DNA from: Fervidicoccus fontis Kam940
GTDB lineage: Archaea; Thermoproteota; Thermoprotei_A; Sulfolobales; Fervidicoccaceae
Assembly (NCBI RefSeq): GCF_000258425.1
Contig: NC_017461.1
Location: forward strand, 186,001 to 250,000
Length of the DNA: 64,000 nucleotides
Reading direction: 5' to 3'
In this document: piece by piece, positions 1 through 9,590 of the stretch
Layout: each line of letters opens with the position of its first letter
Numbering within the stretch: position 1 is the first letter of the stretch
Translations under genes and position numbers: made by a program
The notes under the pieces: generated by a model
The model's input: only the letters and a program-made list of their open reading frames with translations
Told to the model about the DNA's origin: nothing
Databases searched by the model: none

Positions 1-1
1 C

Positions 2-1576
2 AAGAGTCCTTTAACAGGATACATAACGTTCTCTAATTCAGGAGGGTACTTTGGAGCTGAGCTTAAAAAGGCTGGATATGATGCGATTGTCGTTGAAGGA
101 GCCTCAGACAAGCCCGTTTATCTATACATAAATGACGAACATGTAGAGTTGAGGGACGCATCTCATCTGTGGGGCAAAAAAATGAGCGAAACAGAGGCAA
201 TAATAAAGAAGGAGCTGAATGAGGAACACTTGAGGGTTGCAGGAATTGGCCCAGCTGGTGAAAATCTGGTGAGATTTGCGAACATTATGAATGACGTGCA
301 CAGGGCAGCTGGAAGAGGAGGGCCAGGGGCAGTTATGGGTAGCAAAAAGCTCAAGGCCATTGCTGTTAAGGGTAGCAAGGAAATCCCCGTAGCAGATAAG
401 AACAAGTTTATGAATGTCGTGAGGGAAAAGGTCAACAAAATTAGAAATGACCCTGTAGGCGGAGGAGGTCTTCCAAAGTACGGGACCGCAGTTCTCGTCA
501 ATATAATAAACGAGAATGGTCTATACCCAACAAGGAACTTCCAGACAGGAGTTTTCCAATATGCATATGAGCAGAGCGGAGAAGCGCTTGCAGAGAAATA
601 TCTTGTAAGGAATAATCCGTGCTTTGCATGCCCAATAGGATGCGGAAGAGTTACAAAGCTCCCAACAGTTGGTCAAACAGAAGGTCCAGAATATGAGACG
701 ATCTATGCTTTAGGCAGCACGTTGGGAATAAATGATCTTGCCACAATAGTTGAAACCAATCATTTAGCGGATGAATACGGCCTTGATACTATATCTCTTG
801 GAGGGACCATTGCTACAGCTATGGAGCTATATGAAAAAGGATATATTAAGGAGGAAGATTTACAGAAAGGTCCTCCGCTTAGATGGGGCAACACCGAAGT
901 ACTTCACTATTATATTGAAAAAATTGTGAAGAAAGAAGGTTTTGGAAAAGAGCTCGCAGAAGGAGGATATAGGTTAGCAAAGAAATATAATGCCGAGCAG
1001 TATTTTATGGGAGTAAAGAAATTGGAGCTTCCAGCATATGATCCCAGAGGGGCAGAGGGACATGGCTTGGGGTATGCAACGAATAATAGAGGAGGATGCC
1101 ATGTAAAGAACTACATGATTAGCCCTGAAATTCTGGGATATCCGTACAAGATGGATCCCCACGATATTAGCGATGCAAAAATAAACATGTTGCTTCTATT
1201 CCAGCACCTCACTGCAATTATTGACTCTGCAGGTCTCTGCCTCTTTACGACATTCGGGCTCGGTGCGGATGATTATACCGATCTACTCAATGCTGCACTT
1301 GGATGGAACCTGAAAACGGAAGATTATTTGAAGATCGGAGAGAGGATTTGGAACGCAGAAAGACTATTCAACCTCAAAGCAGGTCTCGATCCGCTAAAAG
1401 AGGATACATTGCCAAAGAGGTTCTTAGAAGAACCTATGCCTGAAGGTCCAAACAAAGGAAGAGTCGTCAGGTTAAAAGAAATGCTTCCGAGATACTACAA
1501 GATGAGAGGATGGACCGAAGACGGGAGGATTCCAAGAGAAAAGCTTAAGGAATTGGAATTGGAGCAGTTTGCTTAA
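2..1576 (+). CDS. Aldehyde:ferredoxin oxidoreductase, 5'-truncated by window edge
   Basis: The frame is open from base 2, so the gene begins left of the window; 524 residues are visible against about 605-620 for the family, so roughly 90 N-terminal residues are missing. AOR-family enzymes oxidise aldehydes to acids with ferredoxin, using a tungsten bis-pterin centre and one [4Fe-4S] cluster. Visible marks are the family stretch KSPLTGYITFSNSGGYFG near the start, GPAGENLVRFANIMND, and the cluster motif CFACPIGC (about residues 207-214 of the visible part), with a further Cys in GLCLFTTFG near residue 413 as the probable fourth ligand. The downstream MoaD-like and SPASM radical SAM genes are the usual companions of AORs. 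Which aldehyde is used cannot be told. A second, complete AOR lies at 30169-32007. Confidence 0.93.
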   Translation, partial: KSPLTGYITFSNSGGYFGAELKKAGYDAIVVEGASDKPVYLYINDEHVELRDASHLWGKKMSETEAIIKKELNEEHLRVAGIGPAGENLVRFANIMNDVHRAAGRGGPGAVMGSKKLKAIAVKGSKEIPVADKNKFMNVVREKVNKIRNDPVGGGGLPKYGTAVLVNIINENGLYPTRNFQTGVFQYAYEQSGEALAEKYLVRNNPCFACPIGCGRVTKLPTVGQTEGPEYETIYALGSTLGINDLATIVETNHLADEYGLDTISLGGTIATAMELYEKGYIKEEDLQKGPPLRWGNTEVLHYYIEKIVKKEGFGKELAEGGYRLAKKYNAEQYFMGVKKLELPAYDPRGAEGHGLGYATNNRGGCHVKNYMISPEILGYPYKMDPHDISDAKINMLLLFQHLTAIIDSAGLCLFTTFGLGADDYTDLLNAALGWNLKTEDYLKIGERIWNAERLFNLKAGLDPLKEDTLPKRFLEEPMPEGPNKGRVVRLKEMLPRYYKMRGWTEDGRIPREKLKELELEQFA

Positions 1577-1666
1577 TATGAATATATATAAATATTTTTT
1601 TAAATTTTTCTTTAAAAAATTTGCTAAATACACAATAATATAAGATTTTTATTAAGATGAATTGAA

Positions 1667-1918
1667 ATGGTTAAGGTAAGACTTTTCGCAATGCTCTATG
1701 AATTAACTAATAAGAAAGAGCTTGAAGTAGAAAATGCAAACACTGTCAGAGAAATTATAGAAAAACTTGATTCGATGTATCCAGGCTTCAAAGGATTTCT
1801 TGAAAAAGGCTACCTTATATTGGTTAATGGAATAAACATTGTACATTTAAATGACCTCGATACAAAAGTTAATGACACCGATGTAGTGAGCATATTTCCT
1901 AAAGTAGGCGGAGGGTAA
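1667..1918 (+). CDS. MoaD/ThiS-like ubiquitin-fold sulfur carrier
   Basis: An 83-residue protein with the beta-grasp pattern of MoaD: opening strand VKVRLFAMLYELT, a helix around TVREIIEKL, the strand ILVNG, and a C-terminal GGG ending. In the family the terminal Gly-Gly is adenylated and thiocarboxylated to give sulfur to molybdopterin or tungstopterin. It sits between an AOR and a SPASM radical SAM gene (2 bp before the next start), so a dedicated role in tungstopterin supply for that AOR is the simplest reading. A 90-bp AT-rich gap with TATA-like stretches precedes it, so it may have its own promoter. ThiS or a SAMP-type protein modifier is possible. Confidence 0.85.
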   Translation: MVKVRLFAMLYELTNKKELEVENANTVREIIEKLDSMYPGFKGFLEKGYLILVNGINIVHLNDLDTKVNDTDVVSIFPKVGGG

Positions 1919-1920
1919 TT

Positions 1921-3075
1921 ATGAGTAAAGGCGAGAGAAAATTAGAGACCGATTATACATTAGAATTATGGGATTCGACTGTTTTTTTAAGACCTTCGCT
2001 TAACATGAAGTACCTATATATTGAGCTAACTACGAGGTGCAATTTGAAGTGCAAAATGTGCTTTAAGCAGTATTGGGAAGATAAAGAAGGTGATATGGAC
2101 TATAATCTCTTCTTAAAAATATTGAACGATACACAGGAATTTCCAAGCATAAAAATGATCTTTCTTGGTGGAATAGGAGAGCCTACCGTATATCCGAAAT
2201 TTACCGATGCAGTTAAAGAAATAAAAGATAGAGGCTATGCTTTAGGGCTTTCAACTAATGGAACGCTTTTGAATAAATCTTTAATAGACTTTCTTATCAA
2301 TGAGCAAGTTGATCTCATTTATTTTTCAATGGATGCCCTTCCTGTTCAGTCAAATCAGGTTAGATTGGGGCATGTGACTTCAGAAATAACAGGTGCAAAT
2401 ATCAAGAAAATAATTGAGGAGAAAAAAAGACGTGTACTTCCAAAGCCTTCTATCAGCGTGGAAGTTGTCGCAACGAAAGAAAACTATAAGCAGTTGCCAG
2501 AAATGGCAAAATATCTAAATGAATTAGGAGTTGATTCGATGCTTATATCGAATCTCTTGCCAATGACTGAAGAACAGGTGAACGATATCGTCTATGACGG
2601 GAAAGTAGACATGAGTAAAATAGTTGATGAACTGGAAAAAATATCATCTTATGGAATTTATATAAAGATCCCCTACTTTGAGTTAAAAACTGAGAGGAGA
2701 TGCGAATTTGATGAGAACAATGCAGTTGTAATTAGATGGGATGGCGAGGTCTCGCCTTGTTACAGGTTCCTTCATACTTACTATGAATACATATTTGGAA
2801 GGAAGAAAAAGGTTAATGCTTATTCTTTCGGAAATGTGAAGAATAGGAGCCTTAAGGATATATGGCTCGATCCTAAATACTCGAAGTTCAGATTTGTCAT
2901 GAAAAACTATATGTATCCTTCGTGTACTGATTGCCCACTGAGAAATGCTTGCGATTTCGTAAAAACAAGCGATATAGACTGCTGGGGTAATGAGCCCAGC
3001 TGTGCTGATTGTCTTTGGTCAAGAAGACTGATTTTCTGCCCTATTCCTCAATATATGTACGGAAAGTACTTTTAA
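1921..3075 (+). CDS. Radical SAM/SPASM protein, AOR cofactor-modifying type
   Basis: A 384-residue radical SAM protein. The SAM-binding cluster motif CNLKCKMC lies near residue 41, followed by the glycine-rich FLGGIGEPT segment. The C-terminus is Cys-rich (CEFDEN, SPCYRF, CTDCPLRNACDF, CWGNEPSCADC), as in SPASM/twitch domains that bind auxiliary Fe-S clusters. The same gene type sits beside AOR genes in Thermococcales and Crenarchaeota, where it has been called tungsten cofactor-modifying protein (cmo); that name rests on context and its reaction is not established. The start follows the moaD-like stop by 2 bp, and the three genes are probably co-regulated. Confidence 0.85.
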   Translation: MSKGERKLETDYTLELWDSTVFLRPSLNMKYLYIELTTRCNLKCKMCFKQYWEDKEGDMDYNLFLKILNDTQEFPSIKMIFLGGIGEPTVYPKFTDAVKEIKDRGYALGLSTNGTLLNKSLIDFLINEQVDLIYFSMDALPVQSNQVRLGHVTSEITGANIKKIIEEKKRRVLPKPSISVEVVATKENYKQLPEMAKYLNELGVDSMLISNLLPMTEEQVNDIVYDGKVDMSKIVDELEKISSYGIYIKIPYFELKTERRCEFDENNAVVIRWDGEVSPCYRFLHTYYEYIFGRKKKVNAYSFGNVKNRSLKDIWLDPKYSKFRFVMKNYMYPSCTDCPLRNACDFVKTSDIDCWGNEPSCADCLWSRRLIFCPIPQYMYGKYF

Positions 3076-3079
3076 AAAA

Positions 3080-5014
3080 TTAGAGGTATTTTTTAAACCA
3101 TGAAACTATTTGATTGAGCCTTTCAACTCTGTTTTTAGGTTTGCCCTTTCTTGAGAGCTCGTGGTTTTCACCTGGAAATATTACGAGCTTGGTTTCCACA
3201 CCTTTAAGCTTTAATGCTGTGAATAGTTGGTATGCTTGATCTATCCAGCACCGGTAGTCCTCATCTGAATGAAGGATAAGTGTTGGTGTCTTGACATTGT
3301 TGACATATTTCAATGGACTTCTGTCCCAATATACTTCTATTAAGTTACCTGTCCATAGATCCTTCCCTAAGTCTCCTCCTATTTGATCTTCAGCGAAGTA
3401 ATAGCCTATATCAGAAGTTCCATAGAAGCTTATCCAGTTGCTTATTGACCTCTGAGTTACTGCCGCTTTGAACCTATTAGTATGACCAATTATCCAATTT
3501 GTCATGAACCCGCCATAGCTTCCTCCAGCAACTCCAAGCCTATTTTCATCAATGAAGGAAAAGTTCTTAATCGCGTAATCTAGTCCTTCCATTAAATCCT
3601 GATAGTCTCTTGTACCATATTTTCCTCTCATATCCTTGAAGTCCTCGGTATATCCTGCGCTTCCTCTGGGATTGAAGTAGATTACCGCAAACCCCGCATC
3701 AGATAGTACGTGGAACTCATGCATGAAGCTCTCGCCATATGCAGTTGCAGGTCCGCCGTGAATGTATAATATAGCCGGGTACTTTTCACCTTCTTTGAAT
3801 GTTGTTGGCTTGAGAACCCATCCATCTATGATGTTCCCATCAGAAGCAGTAAACCTGAAGTACTCGGGAGCCTGAATCTTAGCTTTTTCTATAACTTCAT
3901 CATTAAAGCTCGTAACTTTTCTCAACTCTTTGTTTTCATAAATGTACAGCTCTGCAGGTCTCGTAGAGCTCATTATTGTTAAAGCCACTCTATCTTTAAA
4001 CGATGTAAAGTCCTCAACCGTAAATTCACCTTCTACGGCTGGCTCAATCCTTCCTATACCATCAGTTCTATAAAGGGAAACTATTCTTCCTCTATTGAAC
4101 GGGAAATAGAGCCATTTCTCGCTCCATTGGAGCTTTCCCTGAGAGGAGGGACCTCTAACATCAGAATTCATATTATTTGCAATGTCCCAGTCGCTTAAAG
4201 TAATCTTCTTTATTTGTCCGCTTGATAGATCCATTATCCAAAGCTTTATATGGGAATTTAGACCATGGGTGAAATCGCTAGCTCTAAAAGCTATTTTAGA
4301 AGAATTTGGATCCCAGGCTAGATCTTCAATCGAAAACTGTCCCTGAGTGAGCTTTGTTACTTCTCCTGTTTGCAAATTAATTAGCTTTATATCCGTTTTG
4401 TAAGGCCTCATATGGTCTTCCGCAGAAATGTAAGCAATTTTCTTTCCATCAGGGCTAATTTGAGCAAAACCTATTTCTTCATTTCCCTCAGTAAGCTTTT
4501 CTAGATTCCCATTGTTCAGATCTAAAAAGTAAAGCGCATTCCTTTCTCCATATATATATCCTTGACCATTGAACCAAAAAGGAACTTCATCTATTATTTT
4601 TATCTCTTCTTTCTTTTTAAGCGTCGGTAGGCTTATTAAGACCTTATCTTTTGAAGGGTGATGCCCGAATATCTGGAAGCCTTTTTCATATTTGAACACC
4701 AATCTAGGCTCCGTTTTGTTCTTTAAATCGAGAACCCAAAGCTCTAGTCCCTCTTCGTTTTCTTTTATCGATCTTCTAGATAGGAAAAGGATCTTGTTCG
4801 AATCTCCTGCCCAGAATGGGGAAAAATCCGACGGTCCGTTTGTTACGTGATAGTATTCATCTTTTTCAATGTCATATATCCAAAGTTTCGAGTAGTATTT
4901 ATTGTCAGAAATGGAGGGCTTTGTTGTGACAAAAGCGACCTTCTTTCCGTCAGGAGAAATCTTCGGATCTGATACGAATGTTATCTTTTCAAGATCTTCT
5001 ATCTTAAGTCCCAT
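3080..5014 (-). CDS. S9-family prolyl oligopeptidase / acylaminoacyl-peptidase
   Basis: About 644 residues: an N-terminal beta-propeller (repeats such as ISPDGKKVAFV, FAQISPDGKKIAYIS, DLAWDPNSSKIAF) followed by an alpha/beta-hydrolase domain from about residue 390. The catalytic set is visible: nucleophile Ser in GGSYGG (near 499), Asp in HSDEDYRC (near 586) and His in GENHELS (near 618). Such enzymes cleave short peptides or remove acylated N-terminal residues in the cytoplasm; no signal peptide is seen. I start at the ATG at 5014, because GGTGG lies 5 nt upstream; the GTG at 5023 falls inside that ribosome-binding motif. It converges on the radical SAM gene, 4 bp apart. Confidence 0.9.
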   Translation of the reverse strand: MGLKIEDLEKITFVSDPKISPDGKKVAFVTTKPSISDNKYYSKLWIYDIEKDEYYHVTNGPSDFSPFWAGDSNKILFLSRRSIKENEEGLELWVLDLKNKTEPRLVFKYEKGFQIFGHHPSKDKVLISLPTLKKKEEIKIIDEVPFWFNGQGYIYGERNALYFLDLNNGNLEKLTEGNEEIGFAQISPDGKKIAYISAEDHMRPYKTDIKLINLQTGEVTKLTQGQFSIEDLAWDPNSSKIAFRASDFTHGLNSHIKLWIMDLSSGQIKKITLSDWDIANNMNSDVRGPSSQGKLQWSEKWLYFPFNRGRIVSLYRTDGIGRIEPAVEGEFTVEDFTSFKDRVALTIMSSTRPAELYIYENKELRKVTSFNDEVIEKAKIQAPEYFRFTASDGNIIDGWVLKPTTFKEGEKYPAILYIHGGPATAYGESFMHEFHVLSDAGFAVIYFNPRGSAGYTEDFKDMRGKYGTRDYQDLMEGLDYAIKNFSFIDENRLGVAGGSYGGFMTNWIIGHTNRFKAAVTQRSISNWISFYGTSDIGYYFAEDQIGGDLGKDLWTGNLIEVYWDRSPLKYVNNVKTPTLILHSDEDYRCWIDQAYQLFTALKLKGVETKLVIFPGENHELSRKGKPKNRVERLNQIVSWFKKYL

Positions 5015-5204
5015 AAATTCCACCTTTTAAATTTTTAACAAGTCTATTTATTTAAAAATTATGTATGTTAATAGCACTTGCATTATTAATTAGTAATTTA
5101 AGGTTCCATTTGTAAGCTAACATTGAGAGGAAATTTTGAAAATCTCTAACATAATTATCTAATTAGGTTATCATAATTTAAGGAAAACCGACTAGATAAA
5201 AAAA

Positions 5205-6113
5205 TTAGATTATTCCAAAAAGCATAATCAAAATTGTTGCCAATATTAAGCTGATTATTGTCAATATGAGCGTTGACGAAGCTGTGAAGTTTGGGTGCCA
5301 GTTATATTTTAAAGCCATTATCGTATTTAGCGTTGCGGGTGGCATTATCCCAAGCAATATTGTTTCATACCTATAGAGCTGTGAAATATGGAATATATAA
5401 ATATATGGAAGGTAGACTATTGGATTTAGGACAAACCTCATGAATGCCATAACATAAAACGCTTTTCTGAAGCTCCCTCTAAATACGTCTGTACCGAAAG
5501 TTAGTTGCATTCCCATTACAAATATTGATAAATAGACAAGGGCTTTTGGAGCCCAGAAAAGCAGAATCGGAATATTTGAAGCGATATATGGAGTAGCGTA
5601 GTGTATAACGTTTCCCATAAAAAATCCCAAGATCACAGGATTCAAGATAATCCGTTTTGATAACACTTTACCGCTTCCTATAATATCTGGAATAAGTATT
5701 GCATATATAAACGATATTAGCCCAAAATATAAAGACATAGTTGCATTTCTAAAAGCTGAATATAGGACAGGATATCCTATAAATAAGTTGTTTTGGTTGA
5801 CGCTATTTATTAGAACTACATATTTCGTTTCTTTATCTTTGAACGACATTTTACAAATAATTACCCCTGCAATTAGAACGAATGTAGTTATTGCTACAAA
5901 GGGAAAAATGAGCACACTCATAATTCCGCTTTCTGAAAAATTGTTTATGAATGTTAAAGGGGTGAGCACCCAGTAAACAATATTGAAAAGTATTTTTGCC
6001 GTTGCTGGATACCAGTTATAGTTTATGAAAAGACGCTTGTAGAAAAAGCCTGCAAACATAATTGCAAAAAGCAATGCTATAGACTCTAGCACAGGTACTA
6101 AATCGAACGCCAT
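5205..6113 (-). CDS. AEC-family (auxin efflux carrier type) permease
   Basis: A 302-residue, very hydrophobic protein with about ten predicted membrane helices, arranged as two five-helix halves around a charged middle region. The N-terminal pattern with FAIMFAGFFYKR and the C-terminal MPPATLNTIMALKYN segment match the AEC family (PIN-like and malonate/malate transporters). The substrate is probably an organic anion or amino-acid-like molecule but cannot be named. A GGTG motif lies a few bases before the ATG. The gene stands alone between a peptidase and an agmatinase-like gene. Confidence 0.8.
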   Translation of the reverse strand: MAFDLVPVLESIALLFAIMFAGFFYKRLFINYNWYPATAKILFNIVYWVLTPLTFINNFSESGIMSVLIFPFVAITTFVLIAGVIICKMSFKDKETKYVVLINSVNQNNLFIGYPVLYSAFRNATMSLYFGLISFIYAILIPDIIGSGKVLSKRIILNPVILGFFMGNVIHYATPYIASNIPILLFWAPKALVYLSIFVMGMQLTFGTDVFRGSFRKAFYVMAFMRFVLNPIVYLPYIYIFHISQLYRYETILLGIMPPATLNTIMALKYNWHPNFTASSTLILTIISLILATILIMLFGII

Positions 6114-6395
6114 TCTTCACCATCTCTTCTTATTTTTCACTTCTAGTAGCCGGATTTAAACAAACAACCACCAACCTCAAAATGGAGGCTCACGTTTTTT
6201 TTGTGAACTAGACTGAATTATCATTTTCCCTTAACATCGCCTCTGACACTCTATTCTCCTTAAACTAAGAGGTTTCCCTTTAGGTAGATTCATAGGTAAT
6301 ATTTTTAGTAAAAAAATATTTTTTGTAAAGTTAAAAAATGTTTTTAATAATTTTTAAATAAAATGATATCATGGTATTAGGTAGAGGTATTGAAA

Positions 6396-7289
6396 ATGTG
6401 GAAACTTAGAGCCTTAAAAAAATTTCCCTTTGGCGGACTCTATAAAAATAAAGAAGAAACAAAAATCAGCTTAATAGGCGCACCATTAGATTTGACAAAT
6501 TCACATGCACCGGGTACATATCTTGCACCTGAGGCCATAAGGAGAATTGCTGAAAGCCTTGAATGGTATTCGCTTCTCTATGAAGGAGACTTTTCTGAAA
6601 ATGGAATTTATGATGAAGGAGATTTGGTGCTTTTTCCCGGAAAAGTGAGGGAAAATATAGATCTTATTTCAGAGTCGCTATTAGACATTAAGGAAGAAAA
6701 AAGAATTCCTTTTATGCTTGGCGGAGAGCATACCGTGACACTCGCTTCTTCAAAACTGCTTGATGAAGACACTTTGTTGGTTGTGTTCGATGCCCATTTT
6801 GATTTGAGGGACGAGTATTTGAATTCAAACATAACACACGCGACAGTAATGAGAAGAATAGTTGATAATTTCGAACCAAAAAATTTACTTTTTATCGGAA
6901 CGAGAGCTGTTTCTCAAGAAGAACTGGATTTTGTAAAGAAGAATCAGATTGAATATATAACAAGCAGAAGGATCTGGCTGTATGGAATAAGCGAGTTTGC
7001 GAGGAACATTGAAAGAAAGTTGGAAAAATTTGGAAAAATTTATGTTTCCATAGATATAGATGCGGTAGATCCTGGTTACGCACCTGGGGTGAGCACTCCT
7101 GAACCTTTGGGGATAGACCCGCACATGTTTTTTGGACTACTGGATCCTCTTGTTAATGAGAAGCTAATAGGATTAGATATAGTAGAAGTGAATCCAATTA
7201 GAGATGCAGGAGAGGCAACAAGTGCTCTAGCAGCAAAAATTGTGATAGAATCTGCTATAAAGCTTAATAAAATCTATAACAAAAGATAA
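6396..7289 (+). CDS. Agmatinase/arginase-family ureohydrolase
   Basis: About 297 residues of the ureohydrolase fold. The binuclear manganese ligands are visible in GGEHT, FDAHFDLRD and SIDIDAVDPGYAPG. Length and the N-terminal APLDLTNSHAPGTY segment fit archaeal agmatinases, which hydrolyse agmatine to putrescine and urea; arginase or guanidinobutyrase activity is not excluded. I start at the ATG at 6396, since GAGGT ends 7 nt upstream; the in-frame TTG at 6390 is only 1 nt from that motif. The upstream 270 bp hold AT-rich promoter sequence and a GGCTCACG...GTGAAC inverted stretch. Confidence 0.85.
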   Translation: MWKLRALKKFPFGGLYKNKEETKISLIGAPLDLTNSHAPGTYLAPEAIRRIAESLEWYSLLYEGDFSENGIYDEGDLVLFPGKVRENIDLISESLLDIKEEKRIPFMLGGEHTVTLASSKLLDEDTLLVVFDAHFDLRDEYLNSNITHATVMRRIVDNFEPKNLLFIGTRAVSQEELDFVKKNQIEYITSRRIWLYGISEFARNIERKLEKFGKIYVSIDIDAVDPGYAPGVSTPEPLGIDPHMFFGLLDPLVNEKLIGLDIVEVNPIRDAGEATSALAAKIVIESAIKLNKIYNKR

Positions 7290-7296
7290 TAGAAGA

Positions 7297-7485
7297 TTAA
7301 ATTGCCTTGATTTTTTTCACTGAAGGCTTCCTGACTTTATAAATAATTTTGCTACCGCAGTAAATGCACTTTATGCTGTGAAGTAGCTCGAAATCGTGAG
7401 GTTTAAGCTCTCTCCCGCATCTTGCACATATGTAAATTATACTTTCTAGACCTTCATTCTTACCTTCTTCTTCCAATGAAATCAC
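7297..7485 (-). CDS. rpo12: DNA-directed RNA polymerase subunit Rpo12 (RpoP)
   Basis: A 62-residue protein with the Rpo12/Rpb12 zinc ribbon: YICARCGREL followed 17 residues later by IKCIYCGSKIIYKVR. Rpo12 binds zinc and helps assemble Rpo3 and Rpo10 in the archaeal RNA polymerase. The family core is about 45-50 residues, so the N-terminal 13 acidic residues are an extension or the real start is further in. The stop lies 7 bp from the convergent agmatinase-like gene. The zinc-ribbon spacing and short length make the call fairly firm. Confidence 0.85.
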   Translation of the reverse strand: MISLEEEGKNEGLESIIYICARCGRELKPHDFELLHSIKCIYCGSKIIYKVRKPSVKKIKAI

Positions 7486-7550
7486 CCGGCTATTATATTC
7501 TTGTCCATCATTGGTTAATTACTTTTTTTAAAAATCTAGAATTGGAAAAA

Positions 7551-8240
7551 TTATTTTTCATCGAACCCCTCTTTTCCTATAAGAGGAACAAAAACACACG
7601 AAATACTTTTTTTAATATTGAAGGTTTTTTCAGAATTTTTTCTAATTACATAAAGCGACTGAAATTCTATGCTACCTATTGGTATTACCAAAGTTCCTCC
7701 TACTTTTAACTGATCCTTTAGGCTTTCAGGAACTTTTGGAGAGGCTGCGGTTACAATAATTCTATCATAGGGCGAAAATTCTTTCAACCCTTGAGAGCCG
7801 TCTCCTACAAAAACGGTGACTCTATCACAATAGCCTGCCTTTTTTAAATTTTCTTTAGCGAACTCAGCAAGTTCTTTAATTCTTTCTACAGTATATACAT
7901 GACCCGATTTTTTAATTTCTGTGTTACTTGGTGCTACTATTTCTGCGAGAATGGCTGCTTGATACCCGCTACCCGTTCCAACTTCGAGGACTTTATCTCC
8001 AACTTCAGGATCAAGTAGAGTTGTCATTATTAAGACCATGTGCATAGCGCTTATAGTCTGTCCATATCCTATAGGCAATGGAGTATCTGCATTGGCCATA
8101 TCTTCATATTGCTGAGGAACAAAGAGCTTTCTGTCAACCTTTAGAAAAGCCCTTCTAACTTTTTCTGGAATTCTAAATCCTTCGCTTTCCAAATTTTTTA
8201 TTACCCATTCTTTTTCCTTCATCCGCTTGCCTCTTATCAT
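7551..8240 (-). CDS. pcm: Protein-L-isoaspartate O-methyltransferase
   Basis: A 229-residue class I SAM methyltransferase. Family marks are the IGYGQTISAMHMV segment, motif I VLEVGTGSGYQAAILAEI, and the later GGTLVIPIG motif. PCMT methylates isoaspartyl residues in damaged proteins and so starts their repair, a common function in thermophiles. The ATG at 8240 has a TATA-like stretch about 25 nt upstream, as for a leaderless mRNA; an alternative ATG at 8222 follows AGAGG. The gene stands between rpo12 and the divergent DUF371 gene. Confidence 0.92.
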   Translation of the reverse strand: MIRGKRMKEKEWVIKNLESEGFRIPEKVRRAFLKVDRKLFVPQQYEDMANADTPLPIGYGQTISAMHMVLIMTTLLDPEVGDKVLEVGTGSGYQAAILAEIVAPSNTEIKKSGHVYTVERIKELAEFAKENLKKAGYCDRVTVFVGDGSQGLKEFSPYDRIIVTAASPKVPESLKDQLKVGGTLVIPIGSIEFQSLYVIRKNSEKTFNIKKSISCVFVPLIGKEGFDEK

Positions 8241-8299
8241 TATTAATTTGTTAAGAGTAAATATTTTTTACAGACAGAAAGTAGCTTAAAATTGGTGCA

Positions 8300-8761
8300 T
8301 TGCCATTGAGAGAAATAAAACTCATCGTAGCAGCCAGTGATTGGATCGTCGCTTATGGACATTACAATGTCTTAGCTACCCACAGGACAACTTTTGAAAT
8401 TACAAAGGATAATTATCTTACAAAAAGGGGAAATTGCATAATAGGTATAAAGTCATCGAAATCATTAAAAGATCTTTCTGAAGATATGAAAAATAACCTG
8501 AGGAATTCTAATACAATAGTGAGATTAATTCTATATGTAGATGGAAAGAGTGATGCCGTAACGTGTATGGGCAATGAAAACCTCATACTCAACAGCGATT
8601 CGAAAATAATTGTAAGAAAAAGTGGCTATATCGATGGCTCGACGCTATGCATAAATGCAGATAAGTCTTCGAATGAGCTAAGCAGAGAAGTCGTAAAAAA
8701 ATTAAGAGAAGGTAAAAAGGTCACTTTAGGATTGATTGTATACTCATTATCACTTCATTGA
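8300..8761 (+). CDS. DUF371-family protein
   Basis: A 153-residue protein matching DUF371, a family found mainly in archaea. Typical segments are AYGHYNVLATHRTTFEITKDN, LTKRGNCIIGI and the late DGSTLCINADKSS. No activity is established for the family; the GNCIIGI and ADKSS region looks like a beta-rich ligand-binding fold. The first possible start is TTG 8300; TTG 8306 sits 8 nt after GGTG and may be the real one. Its 3' end overlaps the convergent Trm5-like gene by 7 bp. Confidence 0.8.
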   Translation: MPLREIKLIVAASDWIVAYGHYNVLATHRTTFEITKDNYLTKRGNCIIGIKSSKSLKDLSEDMKNNLRNSNTIVRLILYVDGKSDAVTCMGNENLILNSDSKIIVRKSGYIDGSTLCINADKSSNELSREVVKKLREGKKVTLGLIVYSLSLH

Positions 8762-9561
8762 ACTGATATATCTATTCTGTAGATAGATTTTGACGGAGAG
8801 TATTCGATTGCCTCCTTTATATAATCTATCCTTGAAGATTTGATCAAAGACGCAATCCCCTTAACTTTTTCTTCAAGTTTGTCCTTTACTATAAGGGCAT
8901 ATATATGAAGCGTTGTCCCTGTTTTTACAACGGCATTAACGTTTTGAAGAAAACCTTCGATCATTGTCGGATTATTCATTATTATTCTGTCAAACTTAGC
9001 TTTCTTGCTCATCATTAAAAGCAGTTTATTAGCCTCGAGGTTTGAAGCTATTACCTCTCCAATTATCTTCTTTTTATTGAGCAAAACTGAAGCATTTAAG
9101 AACTTTATTGCATATGGATTTATGTCGTTTGCGAAGACAATAGCTCTTTTTGCTGCAGCCAAATGTATGGAGAAGCCTCCAATTCCTGAAAAAAGGTCAA
9201 GCACAACCTCCCCATCTTCTGAAATTTGTGATATATAGTGATGCTCTTCTGCAAGTCTCGGATTGTAATATACCTTTGAAATATCTACATAGAAGAGGAG
9301 CCCGTATTCCTTTGCTATTGTCTCCGTCTTTTTTTCCCCGAGCAAATGTATTATCTTTGGAACCCTAAATTCTCCTTCAGTTCCAATTTTACCATAAACA
9401 CTTTTTATATATTTGTTCACTCTCAATATCTTCTCAGCGAGCTCCTTTCCACGATCAATCTCATTTTCATTTTTTAAATTTACTAATGCAATGTCTCCTA
9501 TCACTAAGAAGCTTGAACTGCTATCTAGGTTTTTATTGTTAGAAAGTTGGTTTTGAGACAT
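8755..9561 (-). CDS. Trm5-like tRNA (guanine37-N1) methyltransferase
   Basis: A 268-residue Rossmann methyltransferase. The SAM motif is VVLDLFSGIGGFSIHLA, followed by FANDINPYAIKFLNAS and the catalytic-region motif MNNP (NPPY/NLP type). The segment YYNPRLAEEHHYIS just before the motif is typical of the Trm5/TYW2 group, which acts on G37 of tRNA or on the wybutosine precursor at that site. It lacks the long N-terminal D1 domain of some Trm5 proteins, consistent with the shorter archaeal types. Trm5 versus TYW2 cannot be decided by eye. It lies just upstream of a tRNA gene on the same strand. Confidence 0.8.
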   Translation of the reverse strand: MSQNQLSNNKNLDSSSSFLVIGDIALVNLKNENEIDRGKELAEKILRVNKYIKSVYGKIGTEGEFRVPKIIHLLGEKKTETIAKEYGLLFYVDISKVYYNPRLAEEHHYISQISEDGEVVLDLFSGIGGFSIHLAAAKRAIVFANDINPYAIKFLNASVLLNKKKIIGEVIASNLEANKLLLMMSKKAKFDRIIMNNPTMIEGFLQNVNAVVKTGTTLHIYALIVKDKLEEKVKGIASLIKSSRIDYIKEAIEYSPSKSIYRIDISVQ

Positions 9562-9590
9562 TTTTCATCATTTTTTAAATAGTGAAAAAA

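Noticed and set aside
163-501. Opposite-strand reading frame within the AOR gene
   Set aside because: Shadow of the AOR coding sequence; Pro/Ser-rich low-complexity translation with no homologous pattern.
6178-6340. Possible C/D sRNA between the AEC and agmatinase-like genes (CTGA twice, GTGAAC and CCTC/GAGG pairings)
   Set aside because: No box C or C' (RTGATGA) stands at suitable spacing on either strand.
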